A stretch of 64,000 nucleotides of DNA from Hygrocybe punicea (taxonomy: Eukaryota; Basidiomycota; Agaricomycetes; Agaricales; Hygrophoraceae). Position numbers and translations under genes: made by a program. Numbering within the stretch: position 1 is the stretch's first letter; every line of letters begins with the position of its first letter. Below are positions 43,808 through 54,709 of this stretch, piece after piece. The DNA lies in the NCBI GenBank assembly GCA_963556145.1, contig OY744467.1, positions 2,728,001-2,792,000 on the forward strand, given 5' to 3'. The notes below the pieces were generated by a model. The model was not told the DNA's origin. It saw only the letters and a list, made by a program, of their open reading frames with translations, and ran no database searches.

Positions 43808-44875
43808 TAGTGTTGCCAAAATTCAGTTCGGTCCGGTTCCAAGCCTTTTTGGTGGAACCGCGAACTGAACTTCGGGTCCGGTTTGGCGCATGGCCAAACC
43901 TGGACCCAGACGGCATTGAACCGTCTCGCCGAGGTTGGCTCACCCCGTGAGCTCCGTTCTCCTCACGAATGGCAGGCACATATCAATTGATACGGCGCTA
44001 CACTTTGCGAGGTAGTTGGGCTGCGGGGGAGCCGTCCGGTGCTGCTGCTGCCGTCGCGTTGCTGCTGTTGCTGCGGCCATTGGCGTTGTTGCTGCTGCTG
44101 CTGCTGCTGCTGCCATTGCTGCCGTTGCTGCTGTTGCTGCTGCTGCCATTGCCGTGGCGCTGCTGCTGTTGCCGCTGTTGCCGCTGTTGCTGCTGATACT
44201 GCTGCTGCCATCACTGCTGCTGTCGTTGCTGCCGTCGCCGTTGCTGCTGCCACTGCTGCCGCTGCTGTCGTGGCCATTGCTGCTGCCGCTGCCGTTGCCG
44301 TTGCCATTGCCACTGCTGCTGCTGCTGCTGGCCATCGTGGTTGTTGTTGCTGTTGTTGTTGCTGCCGCTGGTGGTGGTGGTGGTGGTGGTGGTGGTGGTG
44401 GTGGTGGTGTTGCAGCTGTCGCGCGTCCATTGGCATTGGGATGGCGTTGGCATCTATCTTGTGCCAAGATGGGTGTGGCCGCGACGTGGTCGCGGTTGAG
44501 TTCCCTGTCGCAAATGACATTAGTAAAGTTAAGAAAAGCTTGAAACTGACCTTCGCGTTGAGTGTTGATGTTGTGTTGCATGTTGATGTTGTGTTGCGTG
44601 AAAGCTACACGGTCACGGCCAGTCACATGATACCATTTAACACGAAATAGTAAGTAAAGAAATACGAAAAACAAATGAAATAAATACTGTAAAAATAGCT
44701 TCGTTCGTGGTTTGGACGCGGTTTGGAGCCGTTCAGGAAATCCGGTGGGCCTTGAAACCCGGAACTGAACCCGTGGTCCGGTTCAGCACTTGGCTGAACT
44801 TAGACTGAACCTAGGGTTCGGTTCGGGGTTTGAACCGGGTTTGGCTAGGTTCAGAACCGAACTACGGCAACACTA
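43808..44875. mobile_element. Non-autonomous hAT element H13 with cassette
   Basis: Ends TAGTGTTGCCAAAATTCAG and, on the complement, TAGTGTTGCCGTAGTTCGG; perfect 8-bp duplications CAAGGAAG at 43800-43807 and 44876-44883. Minus polarity: intron 44550-44505 (GTCAGT...TTACTAAT...GACAG), then RELNRDHV-encoding sequence, (CCA)n and CAACAGCAGC-rich low-complexity sequence, then palindrome G. Compare H10: same interior, different ends. Confidence 0.95.
43960..44013 (-). repeat. Double palindrome, copy G
   Basis: On the minus strand ACCTCGCAAAG ... ATTCGTGAGGA with core GTATCAATTGATATG. It lies 152 bp from the left end of H13. Confidence 0.9.
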
Positions 44876-45959
44876 CAAGGAAGTAGCATAACTACTTCAA
44901 GAGTTCGCACCTCCAGTCCTCTGACAACTCCATTCCGCCCAGAGTTGCACACCTCTAACACCCACGCACCTTCAGCACCTTGCAGAGTTGATCTGCAATG
45001 TCCCATTCCCTTTCTGGCAACTCCAGCACATGCAGATTGTTCTTGTGGTCAGCTGGTACTGCATTGATCACTGTTTTATACTTGATTGCAAACTCAAGCA
45101 TATCATAGGTTGAGTTCCAGTGTGTCCAGACATCTCACAGCATTATCTGTTCAGTCAGCTTCAGTTCCTTGACAACGTCCTTCCACGCTGGAAGGAGGAT
45201 CGTGGTCGAGTGGATAATTTTGAAGGATAATTTGTGAAGTTAAGTGTCTTTCATTAGGCTTTTGTTTGAGTAGGTGATCACTCCACTCACTTTCACTAGG
45301 ACAAGTGTCACCAGCTGGATGGCAGACCGTTGCTCATTTGTCAATGCTTTGTCCTCATTGAGGGCATCTTCTGTGTCATCAAGCTCATCCTCTTTGGTGT
45401 TGTCAAGGTCTTGTGTGGTGCTCTCTTCAGCCTCGAAATCCTTTGCTAACTTGCCCAGCAACTTCTCCACCTCAGGATCCTCAGGATCTGTACTATCACA
45501 TGCTTCAAGATATCAAACTGTTTCAGCAAATGCTTTGCTATCAAGTTCACAATATGCAGGAAACAATGGATGTGGTTGACTTTGGAGAAATCATTGAGCT
45601 GGAAGTCAAGTTTGGTAATCATTGTATCATTGCAGGACGCATTGTTGCAGGTCACTGACAGGATCTGGTGCCCATTAATCTTTAGTATCACTATCACATC
45701 ACCCTGTGGGAGCTTCACTTATCTTGTGCTCAATTCAGAAGCCCTCTAGGATGCTGGTGAACACTGTTGTCAAGTTGATGCCAGAATGGGATTTTACGAC
45801 CTCCGTGATGTCAAGGACCATACACAAGGGTTTTCCCATGTGTTCCAGGTAGTGAATGGCACAGGTAACCTGTGGGTATTCCATGGCTACCCGTACCCAT
45901 ACCCATGGAAACCCGCGGGTTTACCCATGGGTCTACGCCAGAAGGCCCAACCTCCCATT

Positions 45960-46014
45960 ACCTCGGGAACACAGCACCGATGTCGATTGACGTCACGCTG
46001 CATCTTCACAAGGT
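45960..46014 (-). repeat. Double palindrome, copy H
   Basis: On the minus strand ACCTTGTGAAG ... TTCCCGAGGT with core GACGTCAATCGACATC. It is the most diverged copy with SID-frame core intact. It lies 110 bp from the left end of H14. Confidence 0.8.
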
Positions 46015-46080
46015 GACGTGGGTGGGCCTCCTCATCTCCTCCTCATCTCCCCTTTGTCTCCTAGGTGGTATCCTTGTGGA

Positions 46081-46125
46081 CATGGTGCCGGTGTCAATTG
46101 GCACGGTGACGCTGGTTCGCGAGGT
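46081..46125 (-). repeat. Partial palindrome, copy H2
   Basis: On the minus strand CACCTCGCGAACC followed by core GTGCCAATTGACAC; the second outer arm is not recognisable. It is the second of two tandem sites in H14. Confidence 0.7.
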
Positions 46126-48344
46126 GGGTTGAGGGCATGCCATCGCCGGCATGTCTGGTGGTTGTTTGGCCGGCACTGCTCTTGGCATCTGCCATTGGCC
46201 CACTGGTTGAGGGGGGTGGGCATGGGCATGGGGGTTGGGGAGCATCTGCAGCTGTAGTCAGTAGTGTAGCAATGTATAATTATAATAAAAGACATACCTG
46301 TTGCAGCGGGTGGTGGGTGCACCACCCCCACTGCTCCTCTCTTTGCCTTCGTTGTCCATTGCCAACATGCTTGCCATCGTCGTCATTTGTGATCATCGTG
46401 CCTTGCCATCGTCGCAGGTGCCATCGTCGCGGTTGCCATCGTCACGGTTGTGGTTGTGGTCCTCATCCCCTCGTCCTTTTTGTCCCCGTCCTTGTAGTTG
46501 GTTCGTCATCGTGGTTGTCTGGTGTGTCTGTAGTTGTCTGGTTAGTCAGTATGATAGAACTCTATAAATAAATACTTATTGCAGTGTGGGTGCACCACTT
46601 CCCACTGCTCTTTTCTCCCCCTAACCTCGCCCATCTTCATTTCGTTATGTTTGGTCTTGCTGTTGCCACGTAGTCGAGGTCAAAGTCGTGTGTCACGGGA
46701 TCGTGACACTACCCATGAAAAACCCATGGACCCGTGGCTGGGTATGGGTAAATCACAGGTCCCAATTTGGCTACCCATACCTGTACCCATGCGGACCCAT
46801 ACCCGTGACCCATGTGGGTTTCAATACCCATGCATATGACTAGTTCCAGGTGGACTGTCAGGGCTATGTATGCCTTATGGTCCAAGCATCCATCGTGAAG
46901 CTGAGCTTGCCATTGGTTTCCTACATCACATGTAAGTTCACCAATACCCACTCCTTGCAACGCTCACTCACATTTAGCATCTTTGTGATTCAGTGGCACA
47001 TATGCAGGAATACCAGCCTTACATCCCTGGACACCGTGGATGGTGATGGGATGTAGTACTCTGGCCATCCTGTCTTCATCAAGGTATGAAATCTAATGAT
47101 ATTGAAGGGTCTCAAGTTCTCGCAAACCCAATGTACAATCTTGGCTCTGTTATTGTCAGTCTCCACTGAGCAGATGCAGGAATATGAGGGTGACTCACTT
47201 GGTCTTGGTTTTGGTGTGCTGGCGATGTGAATAGATAACAGCCCCTTTCTTCATTTGCTCAAAGACAGCTGTAATGGAACTGGTGGTCTGCAGGGGTTCA
47301 ACATTGTTCTTGTGTGCCTCAGCAGCCATTGTGACAGTTCCTGCAACCTCAATAGCCTTGGCTCCCCAGCAAGACTTCATGTGTTTCCTCAAATTGCTGG
47401 TCAACTTGGCATCATTCTTGTCTAGATAATAGCGAATACGTTGCTTGCAACCCCTGGCAGCACACCTAAAGCTATGGTAGCGGTGGCCACCTTCATAACC
47501 AACATTGGGGATGGGCTTGTAAAATGCGTAGACAGGAGCATTCCATTCTTTGCTAAGTTGTTCTAACCACTGGTTGATAGTGGTTCACTGGCATTGGTAT
47601 AGTAGGGACTCACCAAGTTTGGCCTCAGAGCTCTCAGCCTCTGACTCGGCTCTGGAGTGTTCTGTCCCAGCAGTGGCAGGCTCATCAGTGCCATCATCCA
47701 TGATGACCTTGACAGACCTTCAGCAGGCCAATCTATCAGCATCACCTGTGTGTGCTACAGTCCCTATGATGGACTGAGACACTGTTTCTGATGCAGTGCC
47801 ACATGCGAGGACCCTTTCTGTACTTGTTTCTCGGCTGGATTCTCAACTGGTGAGGAAGCTCTCTTATGTTTGGTCCCAGCGCTAACAGGCTGAGTGTGTT
47901 TGGTTTTTTTTAGGGTGCTTGGGCATGGTGGTGGAGGATTAGGAACTGGGAACTGGGAACTGGGACAGGTATGGTGACCCCTATAAATGGCTCTGTAGCA
48001 CATGCTTGTGGCCTGACTTGTGGCCATTAAAGTGTGCGTCGTCATTGCTGAGATGCACCTTTGTTGTCCAGTAGTATATTTGTAAATTATATACTGGTGG
48101 GTCCCAGTCCTAATCTGGTAAACCCATACCCACACCCTCGTGTACCCATACCCACAACCTGTGCCATAGCCTATCATTGGATCACCAAGAAGGGCGAGGT
48201 GGCCTGGTTTGGGGCAATGGAGTACAACAAGGCTCTGGCATGTAGAACAAGGCTATGGTGAATCAAATGAAGGTGCTCTCAATCTCACATTGGAAGGAGC
48301 CTGGCTATGTTAATCGACATGAACAGCCCTCTTATGAGGTGTAA

Positions 48345-48499
48345 GCCTCCTGGTCTTGGTTGAGACCAAGTTTCAACTCAAACTAAACTGAAAACTGTTT
48401 ACATTGGTTTTGGTTTGGTTCTGGAAAAGCTGGCAGAACCTGAACCATTTAGTTCCAGTTTGGGCAACAAAGGCTTAAAACTGAACTTCCCCAACACTA
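48345..48499. mobile_element. Short hAT relic
   Basis: The right end AACTTCCCCAACACTA (complement TAGTGTTGGGGAAGTT) matches the H2 family end. Subterminal GGTTTTGGTTTGG-type repeats lie within. The left end is missing or decayed, so the boundaries are approximate. Confidence 0.55.
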
Positions 48500-48805
48500 T
48501 CTGAAAGCATACAATACTGCTCAGAATACACATCAAACAAGACTGTGAACAAGATAAAATCACCCTGTCACAAAACCATTATATCCAGAAGTAGTGTTGC
48601 CACGGTCCAGTTCGGTCTGGTTCTTTTAAGAATTATGTGAACCCTGAACTGGACTTCAGGTCCAGTTCACTTGTTTTTTGGAACCCAGAACTGAACCAGT
48701 GTTGAACCGGTTCAGGAGGTCCAATCTAGGTTCACTTGCATGTGAACCTAGAACCGGACCTGTATATATTTGCAATATGACAGAACACAAACTAACGAAA
48801 CAGTA

Positions 48806-51800
48806 CTACGCTCCATCTTCATTATCAGACTCCACCATATGCCAGACACTCACTACATGTGCCTCTGCATCCTCAGAAGCCTTGATGTGCCTATTACGGT
48901 AAGCACCCTTGAGAATCTGGAGTGCCTCAAAGGTTGAGGGCTTAAGCCAGTTCCATCGGCGAGTTGATGTGAGGGCCCCATCGGAAAAAGCCCATTCCAA
49001 TGGCACAGAAGACCCTTGGATAGCCAACTAGTCTCGTGCCAGGCATGCCAGTGTTGGGTATTGCATTGCATGGAGCTATTGAGTTCAATCCAGCACCAAA
49101 TACTGGTGAACAGACTTCAGACTTACCCCCCATCACGCTATCACATTATCCACATTTTCCTCTAGTGGTGCCACTAAGTAAGCATTGAGTTCTTCTTGGG
49201 GATTGGTCCATTGAGAGTCTCGCTCTTTACAAGATTTCACACAAGCACGCATCTAGGAATGGCCATATTGAGCCTTCGTGGTCCTAGTGTTGCTCACATC
49301 ACTAGCTGGGACATCTTGCATCATCAGTTCAATGTAATAAGAGTCAAACTGACAATAGCCATCAGCATTGTTCGGATAGGTGCATTAGTGTACTCACAAT
49401 GGCACGTAACCTGGCCATTCCATCTTCATAAAAATCCTCATCCCAATTGCTTTCAGCATATGCCATTTTGAAGTTGGGATCCAAAGCTTCCATTCAATTA
49501 GTATGGCAATCTATGGATAATAGTAGCAGACACCTTACCAAGACAAATAAAATACACATCCATGTCATCTGCCTTCCGGTACCACTTGCTAAGGTTCTCC
49601 AGCCCAGCTTCAATGGCAGCCGATATGTCATGGAATCAAGGGTGCCATGCCATGTTCTCCCATGATTGCTGCATCACCAAGTCTGGGACCTCTTCACTGT
49701 CATCTGCAAGCTGCACAAATCGGTTGATAGCCTTGCAACAGACATTGAGCATGCACCACAAGAGAAAAAACCAGAGCTTACCTTCTGCACCTTCAAGATG
49801 CGGTCAAGGAAATTGAATAGTGAGGCCCATTGAGTGTGGATCCAGTTAAGCAGTCGAAGGAATTGTATCTCAACTTCGGCACATGATTTCTTGAAAAAGG
49901 CTTGCACTTGAGGTGATTTGCGAATTTGTTTGACTAGGGCAAGTGCCTTGCCAACAACATCACCAGCCGTGAACTCGTCATCATCCGCATCACTGTCATC
50001 ATCTGTGGGCTCCTTATTGAGATGAAGGTGGGCCAGTTCTACATCCAGTTGGTCCAGGTCCAACGTATCCTGATCTGCCTTGGCCTTCTGGATCACATTA
50101 TGTAGCTTATTGATGATACTCTTGCTCAATGCTGGTGACATGCCTTCAATGAATTTGCCAGCGCCGATGTGGACAGAATGCTCCATGCAGCTGGAAGTAA
50201 TCTTCAGTACTGTGCAAGCAAATGCCAAAACAGATCTGGCTTACCACACACATCACACAACAGCATCCCACCTTTCTTTGCCTGGATCCACAATTGCACT
50301 GAACATCTTGAGTGCCCCATCATTGTTTGGGGCATTGTCTGCTGTGAACCAACCAGCCTTCTCACATATGCCATAACGATCGATGGTGCGAACAAGAATG
50401 TGTCCCATGTTGCTCCCGGTGTTATGTATGTCTGTGCTTCAATGCTGGCATTGGCTAACTATCCACAGGCATTCTCTCTCATCGACAAGGGTCCATTTTG
50501 CCGCTTACTACGGTACTGCCATCCTGCACTACAAGAATCTGAAATTCCCCACTGAACTAAACTCCAGGCTGAGATCTTACAAAGGGCTCAGAATGTTGAG
50601 GATAGGATCCGAGAAAAACTTGCGGTATGGTCTGCACTTCACATCTTCTATGCAGTGATATAACTGAATGCCCCACAGACTGTTCCTGGCCAAGTTTCAT
50701 TCACATTTGATATGTGGATGTTGGAGAACGGGGATCCATACCTTTCAGTGACAGGCCATTACATTGATGCTCCACATGACAAGCCACAACAATGGGAGCT
50801 CAAAAGCGAGCAACTTGCATTTACACCATTTGTGGGCAGGCACTACGTCATCCTCGGTAACCACAAGTTCCACAATGAAATCAAGCATGCCTTTCATAGT
50901 GAAGACTGGCATACGAGGTTCCTTTGTGATGGCACCATCCAAAGTCCCTTGTTTCAGTTTGGAATCCTGAGCTGCCACCAGTATCGCACGATTGTTCATC
51001 GGAACGTTGCGTTCAGTACAAAATTTCTGGTAGAGTTTGAAATGGTCTGGGTGTCTGCACCGGGTATCAATAAGTGATTGTGCATGGTGCTTTGAACACT
51101 GACCTCCTGATGTGAGCGCACAAGGTTGAAATGCCCCCAGTGAAAAAGGACTTGTGACGTGACAGACCCACTTTCCTATGAGCAGAGGGTGTTACTGACA
51201 TCTGCACATCACAACAAAGACCAACATACCAGCATACACCACACCAGTGCCCATCCTCGGCCTCTCCAGTGTCCAGATTGACATTCTTCTCACGCATGAA
51301 TATGAGATGAACATTGGCTGTGCACTCATCCTTTGAACGATCGGATTTGGTTCCTTGCTGCAAACAAATGTGAGTCCCAGTCAATATTATATTTTGTGAG
51401 ACTCACCTTCCTGTCCTCATCACCCAAGGCCTTTGTATGTTCATATGCCGCATGAGGGTCTTTGTCTTCATCTTTGTCCATATCTACATCCACCATGTTG
51501 TCCTCCTTGTACTCAGTATCATCAGGACATGAGGCAGATTTGCCCACATCTTTGGTAACCTCGGCATCAGTAACCTCAGGTTCAGTATCACCTTCACTAG
51601 TGGAAGATAACACGTGGCGAGTCTGGCGAGGCACCGAGGCACCGGGTTTAGCATTATATGGAAGCTTGCTCTTGCGAGAATTGGTGACAGCATTGTCAGG
51701 GTCCTTCGCTCTGGCAGAGGGATGTGGCACATGTTGAGAGCAACGTGCCCCAGCAACTTTGACAGCAGGGACTTGTTCAGAAGAGATAAACATATCCAGG

Positions 51801-51976
51801 GTCATTGGTTTCATGGACGAAATGGATGAATGCGAGGGTGCTGCTGTGAGGGGGTGACCGGGTTCAGAGATAGGAACATCATCATCGGGGTCATTGTAGA
51901 AGATGATCTGCTCAGCATTGAGAAGTTGTCCATCCTGGCCCACTGCGCAATTGGACATTTTGGTGAGAATGCTCAC
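48806..51976 (-). pseudogene. hAT (Ac-like) transposase with inversion (H16)
   Basis: Minus-strand order: leader from 51976 (MSILTKMSNCAVGQDG...), acidic DVDMDKDEDKD; BED-like finger DGHWCGVCW ... SFFTGGISTLCAHIRR at 51260-51100; QGTLDGAI and MLDFIVELVVTED at 50960-50850. The next family blocks (FSLIDKGPFCRLLRYCHPAL, VPGQVSFTFDMW, GDPYLSVTGHYIDAP, WELKSEQLAFTPFVGRH) lie on the PLUS strand at 50426-50846. Minus-strand coding resumes with MGHILVRTIDRYGICEKAG and WFTADNAPNNDGAL (50415-50320), AHSVHIGAGKF, LRLLNWIHTQWASLFNFLDR, LENLSKWYRKADD and SVPLEWAFSDGALTSTRRWN at 49010-48940. So about 430 bp is inverted. Other stops exist. Inactive. Confidence 0.85.
50420..50850 (+). other. Inverted segment within H16 transposase
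   Basis: This segment reads in the plus direction while both neighbours read minus. It brings its own correctly oriented intron at 50426-50468 (GTATGT...GCTAAC...CACAG). The left breakpoint is next to CCGGGAGCAACATGG (minus reading), the right one within CACTACGTCATCC at about 50841-50853. Re-inverting it restores the expected family order. Confidence 0.85.
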
Positions 51977-52930
51977 AATTGTAAGAAAACACTAACCTTT
52001 TATCTTGCCCCCAGCCTATAAGTTGAGAAAAGGGAAAGGCGAAAAAAAGAGCAGAGTTGGCCGATGAGGACTGAACAAAAATCCAATACTTGGAGCTGAA
52101 ATAGAGAAAATGTTAGGCATGAACAAAGAGCAGAGAGTCGACCTGAATGAAAATCCAATACTAGAATATGAAATAGAGCAAAGGGAAAGGCATGAAAAAA
52201 GTTGGCCAGAACGAAAAATCCAATACTTGGATCTGAAATAGAGAAATTGGAAAGGCGCGAAAAAGGAGCAGAGAGTCGGCCGATGGACGCCATGAGGTAC
52301 GCTAAGCCAAGAGATGAGGGTGAAACATCTCAGTTGAAATTGGATATGGAGGATGAGTAGACTTTACCTTGTTTGCGTTGGCCCATGGTGAGGTACACGC
52401 ATACAAATCACGTGGATTCGGAACTGGTTCATCGGTCCAGGATTGCCCAGAACCGGTTCTACTATTTGACCAGCATTGACAACTATGGACCAGACTGACC
52501 GGTCCAGTCTGGTCCCTGGGGATTAAGTGGACCTGAACCCAGGTCCAGTTCAAGGCAGTTCAGGTTTGAACCCGGTCCACAAACTGAACCACGGCAACAC
52601 TATCCAGAAGATACTTGGGAAAGCCAGAATGAAAGGAGCAAAACCAGTATTGACTCCCATGGATCAGAGGATGATCCTATGAGAAAACAACAATGAAACT
52701 GACAAAACCAAACATAAACACATCTCAATCAAGTACACAACATGAGTTGGAGAGCTCTCTGGCATGCTGGGCATGCAACAAGACCTGATATTTTATATGC
52801 AACTGTGACCATTGTGCAATTCACACATAACCCAAGTCTGGAACACTGGACTGGACTAAAAATGATATTCCACTACTTACAGAAAACCAGTACTTTTCAC
52901 TCTACCACATGTTGCTACCCAGACCCTAGG

Positions 52931-53511
52931 GACTCCCTGGGGATTTTATCCCAGCCATTTTCACTGAAAATGCTGTCCCTAGGGAGCCCTACTTTCCCTA
53001 GGGTATTGTGTCCCTAGGCCCTGGGAAGAGCAGGGGTATGGCAAGGGTTATATGTGTTTTATTTCATCATATGTCTGAAAAACATGCCTATATCTTATCC
53101 CCTGATATCCAACTTTTGCAAGGATCATTCAATATATCAGAAATAAGTTTCCACATGCTGTAGCATATTAAAATTCAATTATTTATTCTAAAAGAAGCAA
53201 ACTTATTAAAAATGTTCCCTCATACTCCAAGTTTTTGCTTACTTTGTACCCTAGGGTATGTACCCTTCATACCATTGGCTATAATATTGTAGTTTAGACA
53301 GATTGGTTAGATTAATCAATCACAGGACTCTCTTGACTAGCTACCATGTGGCACCTCAACTGGGACCCCAGATGTATCATGTGGTAGCTGGAACAAAAAA
53401 TGACAATGATAGAATGCATGAATACCTATCTTATTATGAGACACTGCCAGTCTTACTGAAAGGATACATATACAAACTAAGCAGACCAAAAATCCATAAA
53501 TCCCAAGAGAA
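52931..53511. other. Non-coding repeat-like stretch
   Basis: CCCTAGGG words recur (52921-53025 and 53250-53262), reminiscent of subterminal repeats of a small DNA element, but I could not identify ends or a target duplication. The rest to 53511 shows no confident coding pattern. Confidence 0.35.
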
Positions 53512-54389
53512 ATGCCACCGAAAGGCAACTCAGAAACTGTGCCACCAAGCCAGACATGTCAAGCAACCGCTAGTATGGATAATGTTGGAACTGCATGGGA
53601 GCCCACAAGGGCAGATATAATAAAGGAGAGTAGCATATCATCAGACATTCACAAGGTGGAAGAGGGAAGAATGTTACTCAAGTGTGAAGTGTACATTGTC
53701 AGCAGAGAGCCTCTAACACCACAAACCCTGGCAATTGCTATACTAAAGGTGGCAGCAGCTACAACTAGGATGCCAAGATTGTGCATGAATGTCCTGAGAG
53801 TGGTAGCATTTGTATTGGAAGACATTTGGAAGGATGATGTAGCAGGGGATGTCGCTGAGAAAATCTGCAGCAGATTGGAGGATCCTGTATTCTCAAGGCT
53901 AGCACAAGCCATGGGAAGTCTGGGGCAAACACAGGACAGGATTAGGGAATGTGAACAGGCATTGAGGAGCTCAGCAGTATCACTAACCAACACCATTGAG
54001 GAACTGTGTGGTGACGTCAACCACATGACAACAAGGGCAAGGAGGCAAAGATGTACGTGCACAGATGACCCATGCTGAAAAAACGCAAGAATACAGTAAC
54101 AGAAATGGGCCACCAACATCATATGCTAATGCTGTCAGAATGCAAGTACCAATACCTGCAAAGCACGCTGCCTCCATCTCAAGAGGAGACATTATCAACA
54201 AACAAGTCATAGTTAAGAAGGATCCAAATCGGTGAGCGACACACTCAGAATGTCGACCAAGAAGGAACTCATTGAAAAATCCAAACTCACTCTGGACATG
54301 ATGGGGCTTATGGTGGCCGATGTAGTAGTGCCTGGACAGTCACGTGATAGAGTTCCCACGGTTCATCGTAGTTAGTAGCCTTCTAGATG

Positions 54390-54709
54390 TAGGCAAATGC
54401 AAGGATAAGGATAATCCCTGATCCACAGGTATCCAAACTCTTGAGAGTATGAGTATGGATACAGATTCTCATATCTGTGGGCTTCAAAATGAGCCTAACA
54501 TCATCCAAAATGGTCAAGAATTGACTGAGATAGAGACTAAACATTGATTGGACTCTATCCCAGTCAATTCTTGACCGTTTCGGGTGATCTCAGGCTCATT
54601 TTGATCAGGAATCCATGGGTAAAATCCGCGGATATTGTATCTGTATCTGTGCGGAGTACGAGTACAGATACAGACAAATATATCCTGGGATTACCCCTGC
54701 ATTTGCCTA
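54390..54709. mobile_element. hAT MITE H17
   Basis: Ends TAGGCAAATGCAAGGATAA and, on the complement, TAGGCAAATGCAGGGGTAA; flanking 8-mers TCTAGATG (54382-54389) and TCTGGATG (54710-54717) match at 7 of 8. Subterminal GAGTATGAGTATGGATACAG-type repeats. The interior holds the AAATGGTCAAGAATTGAC / GTCAATTCTTGACCGTTT hairpin shared with H6. Confidence 0.9.

Larger units (their letters stand above)
45850..46842. mobile_element. Non-autonomous hAT element H14 with cassette
   Basis: The left end is TAGTGAATGGCACAGGTA and the right end on the complement is TAGTCATATGCATGGGTA: outer TAGT and inner CA.GGTA agree, but the six bases between differ. Perfect 8-bp duplications GTTCCAGG at 45842-45849 and 46843-46850 show it moved as one unit. 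Minus polarity: introns near 46572-46515 and at 46297-46252 (GTATGT...CTGAC...ACAG), low-complexity sequence, then palindromes H2 and H. It is inserted in H15. Confidence 0.93.
44966..48173 (-). mobile_element. hAT element H15, left-truncated, split by H14
   Basis: The right end on the complement reads TAGGCTATGGCACAGGTTG at 48173-48155; no matching left end exists and transposase homology stops near 44966, so the 3' part (dimerisation domain) is missing. Minus-strand pieces: leader (KHTQPVSAGTKHKRASSP) near 47900, BED-like finger FRCAARGCKQRIRYYLDKND ... LRKHMKSCWG at 47470-47360, core fragments near 46900-46860 and 45840-45480, and SVPSTYDMLEFAI-like sequence near 45110. Stops and frameshifts are frequent. 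Confidence 0.8.
48592..52602. mobile_element. hAT element H16, 4 kb, internally inverted
   Basis: Ends TAGTGTTGCCACGGTCCAG and, on the complement, TAGTGTTGCCGTGGTTCAG; perfect 8-bp duplications TCCAGAAG at 48584-48591 and 52603-52610. Subterminal GGTTCAG/GGTCCAG repeats. It carries a minus-strand Ac-like transposase gene with one internal segment on the wrong strand (see the transposase entry). Its ends match H12/H13, so this family could be the enzyme source for those cassettes, in an uninverted copy. Confidence 0.95.
48510..52930 (+). pseudogene. Copia RNase-H-side fragment, split by H16
   Basis: Left of H16: IHIKQDCEQDKITLSQNHYIQK; right of H16: ILGKARMKGAKPVLTPMDQ, then decayed sequence containing an RPDILYATV-like stretch (NKT[R]PDILYATVTIVQFTH) near 52775-52830 and IFHYLQKTS. 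This is the reverse-transcriptase to RNase H junction region of a copia pol. Stops and frameshifts are present. The join at Y(I/Q)K-ILGKA is exact once H16 and one target duplication are removed. Confidence 0.8.
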
